From contig MVPZ01000123.1 in NCBI GenBank assembly GCA_002067045.1, positions 1 through 26,955 on the forward strand: 26,955 bases of DNA, read 5' to 3'. Of the stretch, positions 5,389 through 13,448 are shown one piece after another. A program made the translations under genes and the position numbers. Each line of letters begins with the position of its first letter. The first letter of the stretch is position 1. This DNA is from Methanomassiliicoccales archaeon PtaB.Bin134. GTDB lineage: Archaea; Thermoplasmatota; Thermoplasmata; Methanomassiliicoccales; UBA472. The notes under the pieces are model-generated. The model was not told where the DNA came from. It saw only the letters and a program-made list of their open reading frames with translations, and made no database searches.

Positions 5389-7145
5389 TAGTATTCCCCT
5401 TTCTCCTTCTGCTCCCGGTCCAGCCTGGACCCGGGCTTGTTGATGCGGGGACGGTTGGTGTCGTTGTCCCGGCGGAACGTCACGTCCACATCCTTCAGGA
5501 AGGTGTTCATGCCCTTGCGCATGTCGTAGGGGCCCTGCCCCAGACCCTCCTTCCCGGGGGTGCCGCTGAAGACCATTATGGAATCGGACACCATGTCCAG
5601 GAAGTAGATGTCATGGTCCACCACCAAGGCGCTGCGCCCCCTCTTCTCCATCACCCGGCGCACGGTCTTGGCCGCCTCCATGCGCTGATTGGAGTCCAGA
5701 TATGCTGATGGCTCGTCCAGCAGGTATATGTCCGCCTCCCGGGACAGGCAGGAGGCGATGGCCACCCTCTGCAGCTCCCCTCCGGAAAGGGTCATGACGT
5801 TCTTCTCCAGGAGGTTCTTGAGCGACAGCGGCTTGGCGATCTCGCTCTGGAAGAAGCCGGATTCGAAGAAGTCCTTGACCGTGGCCTCGAACATCTCGCG
5901 GACGGTCCCGTCGAAGTCCGGGCTGATGTACTGGGGCTTGTAGCTGACCCTGAACGAGGTGTCCACCTTGCCCGCGGTGGGCTTCTGCGCCCCGGCCAGC
6001 ACCTTCACGAAGGTGGTCTTTCCGATGGCGTTCGGTCCCACCACGCCCACGGTCTCCCCGATCTTGATGGCCCCCGGCTCCACCTTCAGGCGGAAGGATG
6101 GGTACTCGCACTCGATGGTCCCGTACTCCAGCAGGTCGAACTGCTCCCAGTTGGAGCGCGGCGGACGGGACTCGAACACGATCTGGGTGTCCCGGAATCG
6201 CATGTTCTCCTCCTTGGCGTAGCCATCCAGATAGACATTGATGGCCTGTCGCACCTGCCGCGGCTGGGCGTATATGCCGAAGGCGCCCTCGGAGCCGAAC
6301 ACCAGGTAGACGTTCTCGGCCAGGAAGTCCAGTATGGCCAGGTCGTGCTCGATCACGATGACCTGCCTCTCCCGGGCCAGCTTCTCGATCACGCGGGCCA
6401 CCCTGATCCTCTGGTAGATGTCCAGGTAGGACGAGGGCTCGTCGAAGAAGTAGATGTCCGCGTCCTTCATGATGGTGGCGGCTATGGCCACCCTCTGCAG
6501 CTCGCCTCCGGAGAGCTCGGACATCTGCCGGGTCACGGCCTCCTCCAGGTCCAGCAAGGCGACGGCCTCGTCCATGGACATGCGCCCCTCCACCTTCTTC
6601 AGCAGGTCCCGCACCCCGCCCTTGAAGACGCTGGGCAGCTTGTCCACGTACTGCGGCTTGATGGAGGTGCGGACCTTCTTGTCGTACACCCGCTTCAGGT
6701 GGTCGTGCATCTCCGTGCCGGCGAAGTGCTCCAGCACCTCCTCCTTGCTAGGGGGGTTCTCGTAATTGCCCAGGTTCGGGACCTCCTCCCCGGAGAGCAG
6801 CCGGAACGAGGTGCTCTTGCCGATCCCGTTCGGACCGAGTATCCCGGTCACCACTCCCTGCTTGGGCACCGGCAGGCCATAGAGCCGGAAGGCGTTCATG
6901 CCGTACTGGTGCACGATGTCCTCGCGTATCTCGTCCGGCAGTTGGATGATCTTCAGGGCCTCGAACGGGCACTTGTGCACGCAGATCCCGCAGCCCACGC
7001 ACAGCTCCTCGGAGATGATCGGCCGTCCGTCCTCCCCGATGACCACGGCCTCCACTCCCGTTCGCACCTTGGGACAGTACCTCAGGCATTCCTGGTTGCA
7101 CTTCTTGAACTGACACCTGTCCCTCAGCAGGACCGCTATGCGCAT
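5376..7145 (-). CDS. ABCE1/Rli1 ribosome-recycling ATPase (RNase L inhibitor homologue)
   Basis: The 589-residue protein splits post-termination ribosomes into subunits with aRF1/Pelota, and is universal in archaea and eukaryotes. Its N-terminal ferredoxin-like domain has two [4Fe-4S] sets: Cys11, 16, 20, 24 and Cys49, 52, 55, 59 (CVGCGICVHKCP). Nucleotide-binding domain 1 has Walker A GPNGIGKS (104-111), signature LSGGELQR and Walker B IYFFDEPSSYLD. Domain 2 has GPNAIGKT, a second LSGGELQR, and IYLLDEPSAYLD. Full length and domain order are normal. GGTGG lies upstream of ATG 7145, with an AT-rich TTTTTTAT element about 27 nt away. Its 3' end overlaps the convergent small gene by 13 bp. It requires Fe-S assembly, as the CODH next to it does. 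Confidence 0.97.
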   Translation of the reverse strand: MRIAVLLRDRCQFKKCNQECLRYCPKVRTGVEAVVIGEDGRPIISEELCVGCGICVHKCPFEALKIIQLPDEIREDIVHQYGMNAFRLYGLPVPKQGVVTGILGPNGIGKSTSFRLLSGEEVPNLGNYENPPSKEEVLEHFAGTEMHDHLKRVYDKKVRTSIKPQYVDKLPSVFKGGVRDLLKKVEGRMSMDEAVALLDLEEAVTRQMSELSGGELQRVAIAATIMKDADIYFFDEPSSYLDIYQRIRVARVIEKLARERQVIVIEHDLAILDFLAENVYLVFGSEGAFGIYAQPRQVRQAINVYLDGYAKEENMRFRDTQIVFESRPPRSNWEQFDLLEYGTIECEYPSFRLKVEPGAIKIGETVGVVGPNAIGKTTFVKVLAGAQKPTAGKVDTSFRVSYKPQYISPDFDGTVREMFEATVKDFFESGFFQSEIAKPLSLKNLLEKNVMTLSGGELQRVAIASCLSREADIYLLDEPSAYLDSNQRMEAAKTVRRVMEKRGRSALVVDHDIYFLDMVSDSIMVFSGTPGKEGLGQGPYDMRKGMNTFLKDVDVTFRRDNDTNRPRINKPGSRLDREQKEKGEYYYSG

Positions 7146-7147
7146 GG

Positions 7148-7180
7148 ACCCACCTATTGAGAGGGGGCATAAAAAAGTAA
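7148..7180 (-). promoter_or_regulatory. ABCE1 promoter/SD region, also T-tract behind cooC
   Basis: On the minus strand TTACTTTTTTATG (7168-7180) lies between the cooC stop and ABCE1, with AGGTGGG immediately before the ABCE1 start. The T-run may both end cooC transcription and act as the TATA region for ABCE1; the 57-bp gap also allows read-through. Confidence 0.4.
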
Positions 7181-7202
7181 TGGATGGACCCCGGGCGACG
7201 CC

Positions 7203-8045
7203 CTATCGTTCCAGGGTGTCCATGAGGCGTTTCACGCCGTCCACGTACCGGCCTCCGGTCTCCACCAGGGGGGACACGTCCGGTTCGTGCTCGCGGACCG
7301 CGGGGTCCCAGGGTAGCAGGTGCACCCTGTCGAACTTCGTTTCCGTAAGCTCCCTGGCCTTCCTCTCGTCCCCTTCGTCCTGGCACTTGTTCAGCACCAG
7401 GTCCACCCTGCGCAGGCCCAGGCCCCGGGAGAGCTGGGCCACCCGGGAGGCGACCTGCAGGGAGTTGAAGGTGGGCTCGGAGACCACCAGACAGGTGCCG
7501 AAGCCCTCGGACACCGTGCGACCGAAAGGCTCCAGGCCAGCCTGGGCATCCATGACTATCAGGTCGTCCTCGCGGGAGTTGAGGAAGCGGACCAGCGCCC
7601 CCAGGAGGGAATTCTCCGGGCAAAGGCAGCCGGTGGAGGCCTGCACCACCCCGCCCATGACCAGCAGGTCCAGGTTCTCCCGTATGCGGACGCCGAAGCG
7701 CTCGGTGACGTCGGAGACGTCGGGATTGAGGTTGATGAGCCCTCCCCAGCCCCCGCCGGGGCGGGCCCCGGTCCTCTGCTCGATGTAATCCAGCTCCTGG
7801 GTGATGGGACGCAGCTCCCGGGCCTTGTCCCTCGGGTATCCCAGGGAATAGGCCAGGTTCTGCTGGGCGTCCTGGTCCACGGCCAGCACCCGGCGTCCGT
7901 CCCGGGCCCCCAGCAGGCACAGGGCGGCCGACAGGGTGGTCTTCCCCACGCCCCCCTTGCCGGCCACCAGTATCCTCTGGCCGCCCTGGTTGCCCGGGCG
8001 CCGGCGCAGCTCCCTGGCCAGTTCCGATGCCGCCCTCCGGCTCAT
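7203..8045 (-). CDS. cooC: CooC-type nickel-insertion ATPase for CO dehydrogenase
   Basis: The 280-residue P-loop protein belongs to the MinD/SIMIBI class. The deviant Walker A GKGGVGKTT lies at 29-37, and DQDAQQNLAYSLG follows as the switch-like segment. The Cys140-Leu-Cys142 pair in GCLCPEN matches the CxC nickel/zinc site of CooC dimers. DLIVMDAQAGLEPFGR is the Walker B-like region. CooC hydrolyses ATP to insert Ni into the C-cluster of CODH. The gene starts at ATG 8045 inside the end of cooS (ATGA overlap), so the two are translationally coupled and CooC is the likely maturase of this CooS. The first 23 residues form an extra Arg-rich N-terminal extension. Confidence 0.93.
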   Translation of the reverse strand: MSRRAASELARELRRRPGNQGGQRILVAGKGGVGKTTLSAALCLLGARDGRRVLAVDQDAQQNLAYSLGYPRDKARELRPITQELDYIEQRTGARPGGGWGGLINLNPDVSDVTERFGVRIRENLDLLVMGGVVQASTGCLCPENSLLGALVRFLNSREDDLIVMDAQAGLEPFGRTVSEGFGTCLVVSEPTFNSLQVASRVAQLSRGLGLRRVDLVLNKCQDEGDERKARELTETKFDRVHLLPWDPAVREHEPDVSPLVETGGRYVDGVKRLMDTLER

Positions 8046-9982
8046 AGGCCCAGGTCCGCCCGCTTGGTCTCGATGTGGTCAAAGAGGATGGCCGCGGCCT
8101 TCTTCGGGTCCGGTTCGACCCAGAACTTGGCCTTGACCGCTCCATCGAGCCCCTCGGTCAGCAGGTTTATGACATTGGGCGAGCCGCTTATCTTGGGCAT
8201 GACCCCCAGGGCCACGCTGATCCCGCTGCCCACGAAGTAGCACCCGATGGCCACGGCCTTGGGGGAGTACCATTCCGGGGCCGCGCCGGCCACCGGCAGC
8301 TGGTCCATGCGCACTCCGGCCAGGTTCCCCAGCTCCGCGGCCAGGGTCAGGATACGGGTGTTGTCCACGCAGGAGCCCATGTGCAGAACCGGCGGTATCC
8401 CCAGGGAACGGCACACGTTTCCCAGGGATTTGCCCGCCAGTTCGGCCGCCTCCGGCTTCATGAGCCCGGCCTCCGCACAGGCTATGGCCGCGCATCCGGT
8501 CTCCACCACGATGATGTTGCGGCGGATCAGCTCCTTGGCCAGGGTTATGTGGCCGTAGTCCTGCTTGATCTTGGGGTTGTTGCAGCCCACGATGCCCACA
8601 GCGCCTCTGATCTTGCCCTCCAGGATCAGGTCCAGTAGCGGCTTCAGCGTGCCGCCCAGGGCGGTCCGCAAGGCCTCCACGGAGAAGCCCACCACCGCGT
8701 CCATGGGCTTGTTGGGGATGAGCACCCTCTCCGGCACGCGGTTCTTGAAATTGTCGATGGCTATGGCCACCATCTTCTTGGCCTGTTCGAAGGCGTTCTC
8801 CGGGGTCACCTCCAGGTAGTAGCCGCCGGGGATCTTGGCCTTGGGGGAGGTGGTGATGACCTTGGTGTGGTAGCAGGCCGCGGTGTTCGGGAGCGAGGGG
8901 AATATGCACTGGTAATCGACTATCATGGCCTCCAGGGCCCCCGTGGTGATGACCAGCTCCTGGCTCAGATGGTTCCCGGCCTGGGGCACGCCCTTCCTCA
9001 TCAGCAGCTCGTTGCCCGTGCAGCAGAGACCGACCAGGTTTATGCCCTTGGCCCCGGCGGCCTCGGCCCTCTGCTTCATCTCAGGGAGCGCGGCGGCCTT
9101 CACCACCATCTCCGAGAGGACCGGGTTGTGCCCGTGCAGGGAAATGTTCACCTGATCGTTCTTCAGCACGCCCAGGTTGACCCGGCTGTTGCGTATGGTG
9201 GGTGTGCCGAAGAGAATGTCGCTGGCCTCCGTGCCGATCATGGAGCCGCCCCATCCGTCGCCGAGCGAGGCCCTCAGCCCCTGGGCCAGGATGTTGCGGT
9301 AGTCCGCGCCAACGCCCATATGCACCCGGTGCATGGCCTCCACGATCTCCCGGTCGATGGAGCGCGGGAGCAGCCCGGCCTCCTCGAGCATCTTGTACGT
9401 GGCCGGGGGCATGCGCTTGGCCATGCTCAGCTCCCCCTTCATGGTCCCGTACTCCTCCAGCATGGCCAAGGCCAGCCTTTCGGCCACCTTCTCCTGGGGA
9501 CCCTCCGGGTCCAGGCCGTACTCCTTGGCCAAGGCCTTGAGCTTCTGCGGGTCGGCTATCCCGTACTGCGGGGCGTGACCCTGGGCGGTCATGAGCAAGG
9601 TCTCGGCCACCTCTCGGCCGTGGTCGGAGTGCGAGGCGGCCCCGGTGGCTATCTGGTCCAGAAGGTTGCGGGAGACAATGAGGTCCGCTCCCGCCCCGCA
9701 GACCCCCCGGCTCTTGGTGTCGCCCATGATCCTGCAGGGGCCCATGGCGCAGCGCTGACAGGAGAGTCCAGATTCACAGAACTTGCAGTGCGGCTGCTGC
9801 TTCTCCAAACGGTCCCAGACCGTCTCCACCCCTTCCAGCATGGTCTTGGAAAGGACCTCCTTCACCGAGGGGTCCATGGCCCTCTCCTCCACCTTGCCGG
9901 GTACCTTGTCCGGAGTGATGTGCTCCGGGGGTGTCCGTATGCATTCTACCGTGATTATCTCTAATTCCGGATCGTCCGACAT
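8042..9982 (-). CDS. cooS: Anaerobic Ni-Fe carbon monoxide dehydrogenase, CooS
   Basis: The 646-residue homodimeric enzyme oxidises CO to CO2 at a Ni-4Fe-4S C-cluster. All C-cluster ligand regions are present: HGHNP (His283/285), LCCTGNE (Cys320/321), Cys359 (VDYQCIFPS), Cys467 (GIVGCNNPK), Cys497 (ETGCAAIAC) and Cys538 (MGSCVDNTR). These separate it from hydroxylamine reductase. The B-cluster motif is Cys75, 78, 83, 95. The interface D-cluster region reads CKFCESGLSC: the usual Cys-Cys pair before the B-cluster is Ser74-Cys75, while a CxxC (66, 69) remains, as reported for [2Fe-2S] D-clusters. SD GGTGATC lies before ATG 9982. No cooF, hydrogenase or acetyl-CoA synthase subunit gene is adjacent, so its electron partner is unknown. 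Confidence 0.96.
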   Translation of the reverse strand: MSDDPELEIITVECIRTPPEHITPDKVPGKVEERAMDPSVKEVLSKTMLEGVETVWDRLEKQQPHCKFCESGLSCQRCAMGPCRIMGDTKSRGVCGAGADLIVSRNLLDQIATGAASHSDHGREVAETLLMTAQGHAPQYGIADPQKLKALAKEYGLDPEGPQEKVAERLALAMLEEYGTMKGELSMAKRMPPATYKMLEEAGLLPRSIDREIVEAMHRVHMGVGADYRNILAQGLRASLGDGWGGSMIGTEASDILFGTPTIRNSRVNLGVLKNDQVNISLHGHNPVLSEMVVKAAALPEMKQRAEAAGAKGINLVGLCCTGNELLMRKGVPQAGNHLSQELVITTGALEAMIVDYQCIFPSLPNTAACYHTKVITTSPKAKIPGGYYLEVTPENAFEQAKKMVAIAIDNFKNRVPERVLIPNKPMDAVVGFSVEALRTALGGTLKPLLDLILEGKIRGAVGIVGCNNPKIKQDYGHITLAKELIRRNIIVVETGCAAIACAEAGLMKPEAAELAGKSLGNVCRSLGIPPVLHMGSCVDNTRILTLAAELGNLAGVRMDQLPVAGAAPEWYSPKAVAIGCYFVGSGISVALGVMPKISGSPNVINLLTEGLDGAVKAKFWVEPDPKKAAAILFDHIETKRADLGL

Positions 9983-9984
9983 TT

Positions 9985-10038
9985 GATCACCCTGCCATCT
10001 TAACGATGGTTCGTAAAAAGTTTGATTTATGATTATAA
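9985..10038 (-). promoter_or_regulatory. cooS promoter with 15-bp palindrome and SD
   Basis: On the minus strand the AT-rich TTATAATCATAAATC (about 10024-10038) is a plausible TATA region, followed by CCATCGTTAAGATGG (9995-10009), an imperfect palindrome with perfect CCATC/GATGG arms, and then the SD GGTGATC (9985-9991). The palindrome sits where transcription would start, a position suited to repression. Confidence 0.5.
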
Positions 10039-10069
10039 GAAACTGTGCATTATTCCTTTGACGGCAAGG

Positions 10070-10076
10070 TTATATC
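10070..10076 (+). promoter_or_regulatory. TATA-like element for metG
   Basis: TTATATC is centred about 26 nt before ATG 10099 with no SD between them, supporting a leaderless metG transcript and the choice of the later start codon. Confidence 0.45.
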
Positions 10077-10098
10077 CGGAAAACCTATTCCTCGGGCG

Positions 10099-12318
10099 AT
10101 GGACCCATCCAAGGTATTCATAGGCGTGGCCTGGCCCTATGCCAACAGCGCGATCCACCTGGGGCACGTGGCCGGTTCATTGCTCCCTCCGGACATCTTC
10201 TCCCGTTACCACCGTCTGCGCGGCCGGAAGGTGCTCATGGTCTCCGGCTCCGACCAGCACGGCACCCCGGTGACCGTGAGGGCGGACAAGGAGGGCCTGA
10301 CCCCCCATGCGGTGGCGGACCGCTATCACGAGATCAACAAGAAGGCCATCGAGGACCTGGGCATCGAGTTCTCCCTCTTCACCAAGACCCATACCGAGAA
10401 CCACATCCAGGTGGTGCACGACATCTTCCTCCGCCTTATGGAGAAGGGGCATCTGGAGCAGAGGGAGACCCTGCAATACTACTGCCCCAGCTGCGGGAGG
10501 TTCCTGCCGGACCGCTACGTGGAGGGGAGGTGCGTCAAGTGCGGGAACGAGAGCAGCCGCAGCGACCAGTGCGACCGGTGCGGAACGACCTTCGAGGTGG
10601 GGGAGATAGCCGACCCGGTGTGCATCAACTGCCGCTCCCGGCCGGAGATGAAGGGTACTCAGCATTACTTCTTCAAGCTCACCGATTTCGAGGACCCCCT
10701 GCTCTCATACGTAAGGGGAAGCGAGCACTGGCGATCCAACGTCCAGCTCTTCACCCAGAACTGGCTGGAGGCCGGTCTCAAGGACCGCGCGATCACCAGG
10801 GACATGTCCTGGGGCGTTCCGGTGCCCCTGCCCGGTTCCGAGGGCAAGGTCATATACGTCTGGTTCGAGGCGGTGATCGGATACCTGTCGGCGAGCAAGG
10901 AGTGGGCCAAGGCCACCGGGGACCCGGAGGCCTGGAAGGAGTTCTGGACGGACCCCGAGGTCAAGGGGTACTACTTCCTGGGGAAGGACAACATACCCTT
11001 CCACACCATCATATGGCCGTCCATACTCATGGGCTACGACGGCCTCAACCTGCCCTACGATGTGCCGGCCAACGAGTTCCTGACCTTCAAGGGGGAGAAG
11101 CTATCCAAGAGCAAGGGGCCGAGCATCGACATCCCCAGCATCCTGAAGATGTTCGAACCGGACCTGCTGCGCTACTATCTGGCGGCCAACATGCCCGAGG
11201 GCAAGGACGCCGACTTCTCCTGGGAGGACTTCGAGACCAAGGTCAACAACGAACTGGTGGCCACCCTGGGCAACTACTTCCACCGGGTTCTCAGCTTCAC
11301 CCACAAGAACTTCCGGGAGGTGCCCCCGCTGGGCGATGCCCTCGGCGAGGAGGAGGCCCAGGTTCGGGAGGCCGTATCCCAGGCCATGGTGGAGGTCGAC
11401 AGTTACATCGCCACCTGCCAGTTCAAGAAGGGCATCAAGGCGGTGATGGACCTGGCTCAGTTCGGGAACCGCTTCTTCGATTCCTGCGCCCCCTGGGGCC
11501 TGATCAAGACCGACCGGGGGAAGTGCGGCGGGGTGCTGCACCTGAACATGCGCATCGTCCAGGCCCTGGCGGTGCTCGCCCACCCCTACCTGCCCTTCAG
11601 CACCCAGAGGCTGTGGGGTTACCTGGCCAACGAGGGGAGCATCGGCTCAGGTTCCTGGAACTGCATAATGCAGCCCCTGAACGTCGGCCGGGCGCTCCCG
11701 GAACCCAAGCCCCTGTACCGCAAGGTGGAGATCCAGAGGGAGGAGTCCGCCTTCGCCGGGTTCGAATCGTTGGACCTCCGCGTCGGCCTCATAGAATCGG
11801 CGGCGGACCATCCCAACGCCGACAAGCTCATGGTGCTCAAGGTTGACATAGGCCGGCCGATACAGCTGGTCGCCGGGCTGAAGGCCTTCTACAGCAAGGA
11901 GGAGCTCACCGGGAAGAAGGTGGTGGTCATCAGCAACCTGGCACCGGCCAAGCTGCGGGGCATGGAGTCCCAGGGCATGGTCCTGGCCGCGGAGGCCGGG
12001 GACCAGGTCAAGGTGCTCACCCCCTCCGGTCCGGCGGAACCTGGCGACAGGGTCAACAGCGGAATGGGCTCCGGGACCAAGGTCCTGACCTTCCAGGAGT
12101 TCCAGGCATTCACCCTGAGGACCGGGACGGTGCTCAACGACCAGGAGGCCGACCTCGGAAGGAAGGTCAGGGCCGACACCTCCGGATTGATCAAGGGCAG
12201 GCAGGCGGCCTTCTTCATGCCCAACGAAGGTTCCGAGGCGGCCCTTCCCCTGTTCACCGAGAGGAAGGTCAGCATCGGCGTGGACGGGGAGCTGGAGAAC
12301 GGGGCGAAAGTGAGATGA
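10099..12318 (+). CDS. metG: Methionyl-tRNA synthetase with fused C-terminal tRNA-binding domain
   Basis: This class I synthetase charges tRNA-Met. From ATG 10099 it has 739 residues, beginning MDPSKVFIGVAWPYANS. The HIGH motif is HLGH (20-23) and KMSKS is KLSKS (334-338). Between them lie zinc knuckles starting at CPSCG (Cys129, Cys132), then CVKCG, CDRCG and CINC, indicating the two-zinc type. An EMAPII/Arc1p-like tRNA-binding domain (about 552-660) begins DLRVGLIESAADHPNADKL. About 75 further residues follow, starting TKVLTFQEFQAFTLRTGTV, outside the usual end of the family and of unknown role. A GTG at 10045 would add 18 residues, but it lies too close to the TATA regions to be favoured. 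The stop overlaps the next gene (ATGA). Confidence 0.96.
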   Translation: MDPSKVFIGVAWPYANSAIHLGHVAGSLLPPDIFSRYHRLRGRKVLMVSGSDQHGTPVTVRADKEGLTPHAVADRYHEINKKAIEDLGIEFSLFTKTHTENHIQVVHDIFLRLMEKGHLEQRETLQYYCPSCGRFLPDRYVEGRCVKCGNESSRSDQCDRCGTTFEVGEIADPVCINCRSRPEMKGTQHYFFKLTDFEDPLLSYVRGSEHWRSNVQLFTQNWLEAGLKDRAITRDMSWGVPVPLPGSEGKVIYVWFEAVIGYLSASKEWAKATGDPEAWKEFWTDPEVKGYYFLGKDNIPFHTIIWPSILMGYDGLNLPYDVPANEFLTFKGEKLSKSKGPSIDIPSILKMFEPDLLRYYLAANMPEGKDADFSWEDFETKVNNELVATLGNYFHRVLSFTHKNFREVPPLGDALGEEEAQVREAVSQAMVEVDSYIATCQFKKGIKAVMDLAQFGNRFFDSCAPWGLIKTDRGKCGGVLHLNMRIVQALAVLAHPYLPFSTQRLWGYLANEGSIGSGSWNCIMQPLNVGRALPEPKPLYRKVEIQREESAFAGFESLDLRVGLIESAADHPNADKLMVLKVDIGRPIQLVAGLKAFYSKEELTGKKVVVISNLAPAKLRGMESQGMVLAAEAGDQVKVLTPSGPAEPGDRVNSGMGSGTKVLTFQEFQAFTLRTGTVLNDQEADLGRKVRADTSGLIKGRQAAFFMPNEGSEAALPLFTERKVSIGVDGELENGAKVR

Positions 12319-12977
12319 GGTTCGACCTGCACGTGCACACCAGCCATTCCGGGGACTCCCACAGCGCGGTGGAGGAGGTCCTGGAGGCCTGCGTGCGAGC
12401 CGGGCTGGGCGGGGTGGCCATCATGGACCACAACTCCCTGGGTGGGTCCCGTTACGCTATGTCCCTGAAGAGGGAGGACATACTGATCATCCCGGGCATG
12501 GAGGTCTCCTCGGCCAGGGGACACATCCTCGCCTACAACGTGCACGAGGAGATACCCAGGGACCTGGAGGTGGGGGAGACCATCGACCTCATCCGGGCCC
12601 AGGGGGGCATAGCCGTGGCCGCCCACCCTTACCGGGTCTGGTCGGGGCTGGGGGAGGAGGTCACCCGGGCCAACGACTTCGACGCCATCGAGGTGCACAA
12701 CGCCCGATCCACCCGCTCCCATAATGAACTGGCGGCCAAGCTGGCGGTGAGCATGTGCAGGCCCTTCACCGCCGGGAGCGACTCCCACGAGCCCGACACG
12801 GTCGGAAAGGCCTATTATCTAAGCAGCCGGGACTGCTATTCCGCGGAGGAGGTCATCCGGGACGTTCTCTCCGGCAACGGTTCGACCGGCGGCCGGCACC
12901 GCCCCAAGACCGACACCCTTGGCTACGGGATCAAGTGCATCGGGGAATGGCTGGGCCGCGGGTTCAAGAGGATGTGA
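12315..12977 (+). CDS. PHP-domain metal-dependent phosphoesterase
   Basis: The 220-residue product is a minimal PHP-domain protein: MRFDLHVHTSHSGDS carries the first His pair, IMDHNSLGG the next ligands, IPGMEVSS the metal-bridging Glu, AVAAHPYRV a His, and TAGSDSHE the final Asp/His. Members act on phosphoesters such as nucleotides or RNA ends; the substrate is unknown. It starts inside the metG stop (ATGA overlap), so the two are coupled, which hints at a tRNA- or nucleotide-related task (inference only). It is paralogous to the gene at 2773-3678: both share EE(V/I)PRDL followed by ETI and IRAQ before the APHP/AHPY motif. It ends 3 bp from the convergent roadblock gene. Confidence 0.87.
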   Translation: MRFDLHVHTSHSGDSHSAVEEVLEACVRAGLGGVAIMDHNSLGGSRYAMSLKREDILIIPGMEVSSARGHILAYNVHEEIPRDLEVGETIDLIRAQGGIAVAAHPYRVWSGLGEEVTRANDFDAIEVHNARSTRSHNELAAKLAVSMCRPFTAGSDSHEPDTVGKAYYLSSRDCYSAEEVIRDVLSGNGSTGGRHRPKTDTLGYGIKCIGEWLGRGFKRM

Positions 12978-12980
12978 CGT

Positions 12981-13319
12981 TCACTGCACCAACGGTCGCA
13001 CCTTCTGCAGCACCGACTCGGGATCGGCGGTCCCCTCTATCAGAACACCCAGCAGGTGCCGCGGCCCCAGTCCGATGACCAGCAGGTTCTTTCCGGTGAA
13101 GCGCATGGAGACATAGCTCAGGTAATCGTTCATCTCATGCCCGACCTGTTCCGCTGTGCCGTAGGCCAGCGAGGTTATTGCCGAATACATGCCGCGGTCA
13201 GCGAACTTGGGCGTGGAACCCGCCACGAAGTTGCCCGCGCGCGAACAGATGTAGGCGGAGATCACGTTCTCAACGGAGGAAACCTTGGCAATAATCGTTT
13301 CAAAATCCTTCTCTTCCAT
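12981..13319 (-). CDS. Roadblock/LC7-like domain protein
   Basis: The 112-residue product has the length and alpha-beta pattern of roadblock/LC7 (MglB-like) domains: a first helix DFETIIAKVSSVENVISAYI, strands around CSRAGNFVAGS, a central helix MYSAITSLAYGTAEQVGHEMN, then strands YVSMRFTGKNLLVIGLG and a final helix. In archaea such proteins regulate or scaffold small GTPases or sit near cytoskeletal genes. No GTPase gene is adjacent, but ftsZ is two genes away. A strong SD, GGGGGAGG, precedes ATG 13319. The family call is by pattern rather than by a diagnostic motif. Confidence 0.65.
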   Translation of the reverse strand: MEEKDFETIIAKVSSVENVISAYICSRAGNFVAGSTPKFADRGMYSAITSLAYGTAEQVGHEMNDYLSYVSMRFTGKNLLVIGLGPRHLLGVLIEGTADPESVLQKVRPLVQ

Positions 13320-13322
13320 CTT

Positions 13323-13364
13323 CCTCCCCCTATTGGGGACAAATATGAGAAGGCCAAATAAAAC
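13323..13364 (-). promoter_or_regulatory. Roadblock gene promoter and SD
   Basis: On the minus strand GTTTTATTTG (13355-13364) is a plausible TATA box about 40 nt from the start, and GGGGGAGG (13323-13330) is a strong SD. The SD is part of a CCCC-TATT-GGGG inverted repeat (13327-13338) that could form a small hairpin in the leader. Confidence 0.45.
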
Positions 13365-13418
13365 CTTTGCCCAATCGACATCTGGTGCCCGTTCCGGTTC
13401 GGCGTGGTCTGGGAAAGG

Positions 13419-13426
13419 ATTTATTA
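13419..13426 (+). promoter_or_regulatory. TATA box for the helical-repeat-like gene
   Basis: ATTTATTA is centred 26 nt before ATG 13449 with no SD, which fits a leaderless start and argues against the in-frame GTG at 13404, which lies upstream of the TATA box. Confidence 0.5.
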
Positions 13427-13448
13427 CGCCGTTCTCATAATACCTGCC

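Noticed and set aside
6748..8145. Minus-strand open frame spanning the ABCE1-cooC junction
   Set aside because: It runs out of frame through both genes and shows shadow composition, so it is not a fusion protein.
8042..9982. Hydroxylamine reductase (hybrid cluster protein) as an alternative to CooS
   Set aside because: All Ni-C-cluster ligand regions are present and cooC follows with coupled translation.
10045..10098. Upstream GTG start for metG
   Set aside because: The extra 18 residues are not synthetase-like, and the GTG lies upstream of the TATA-like element at 10070.
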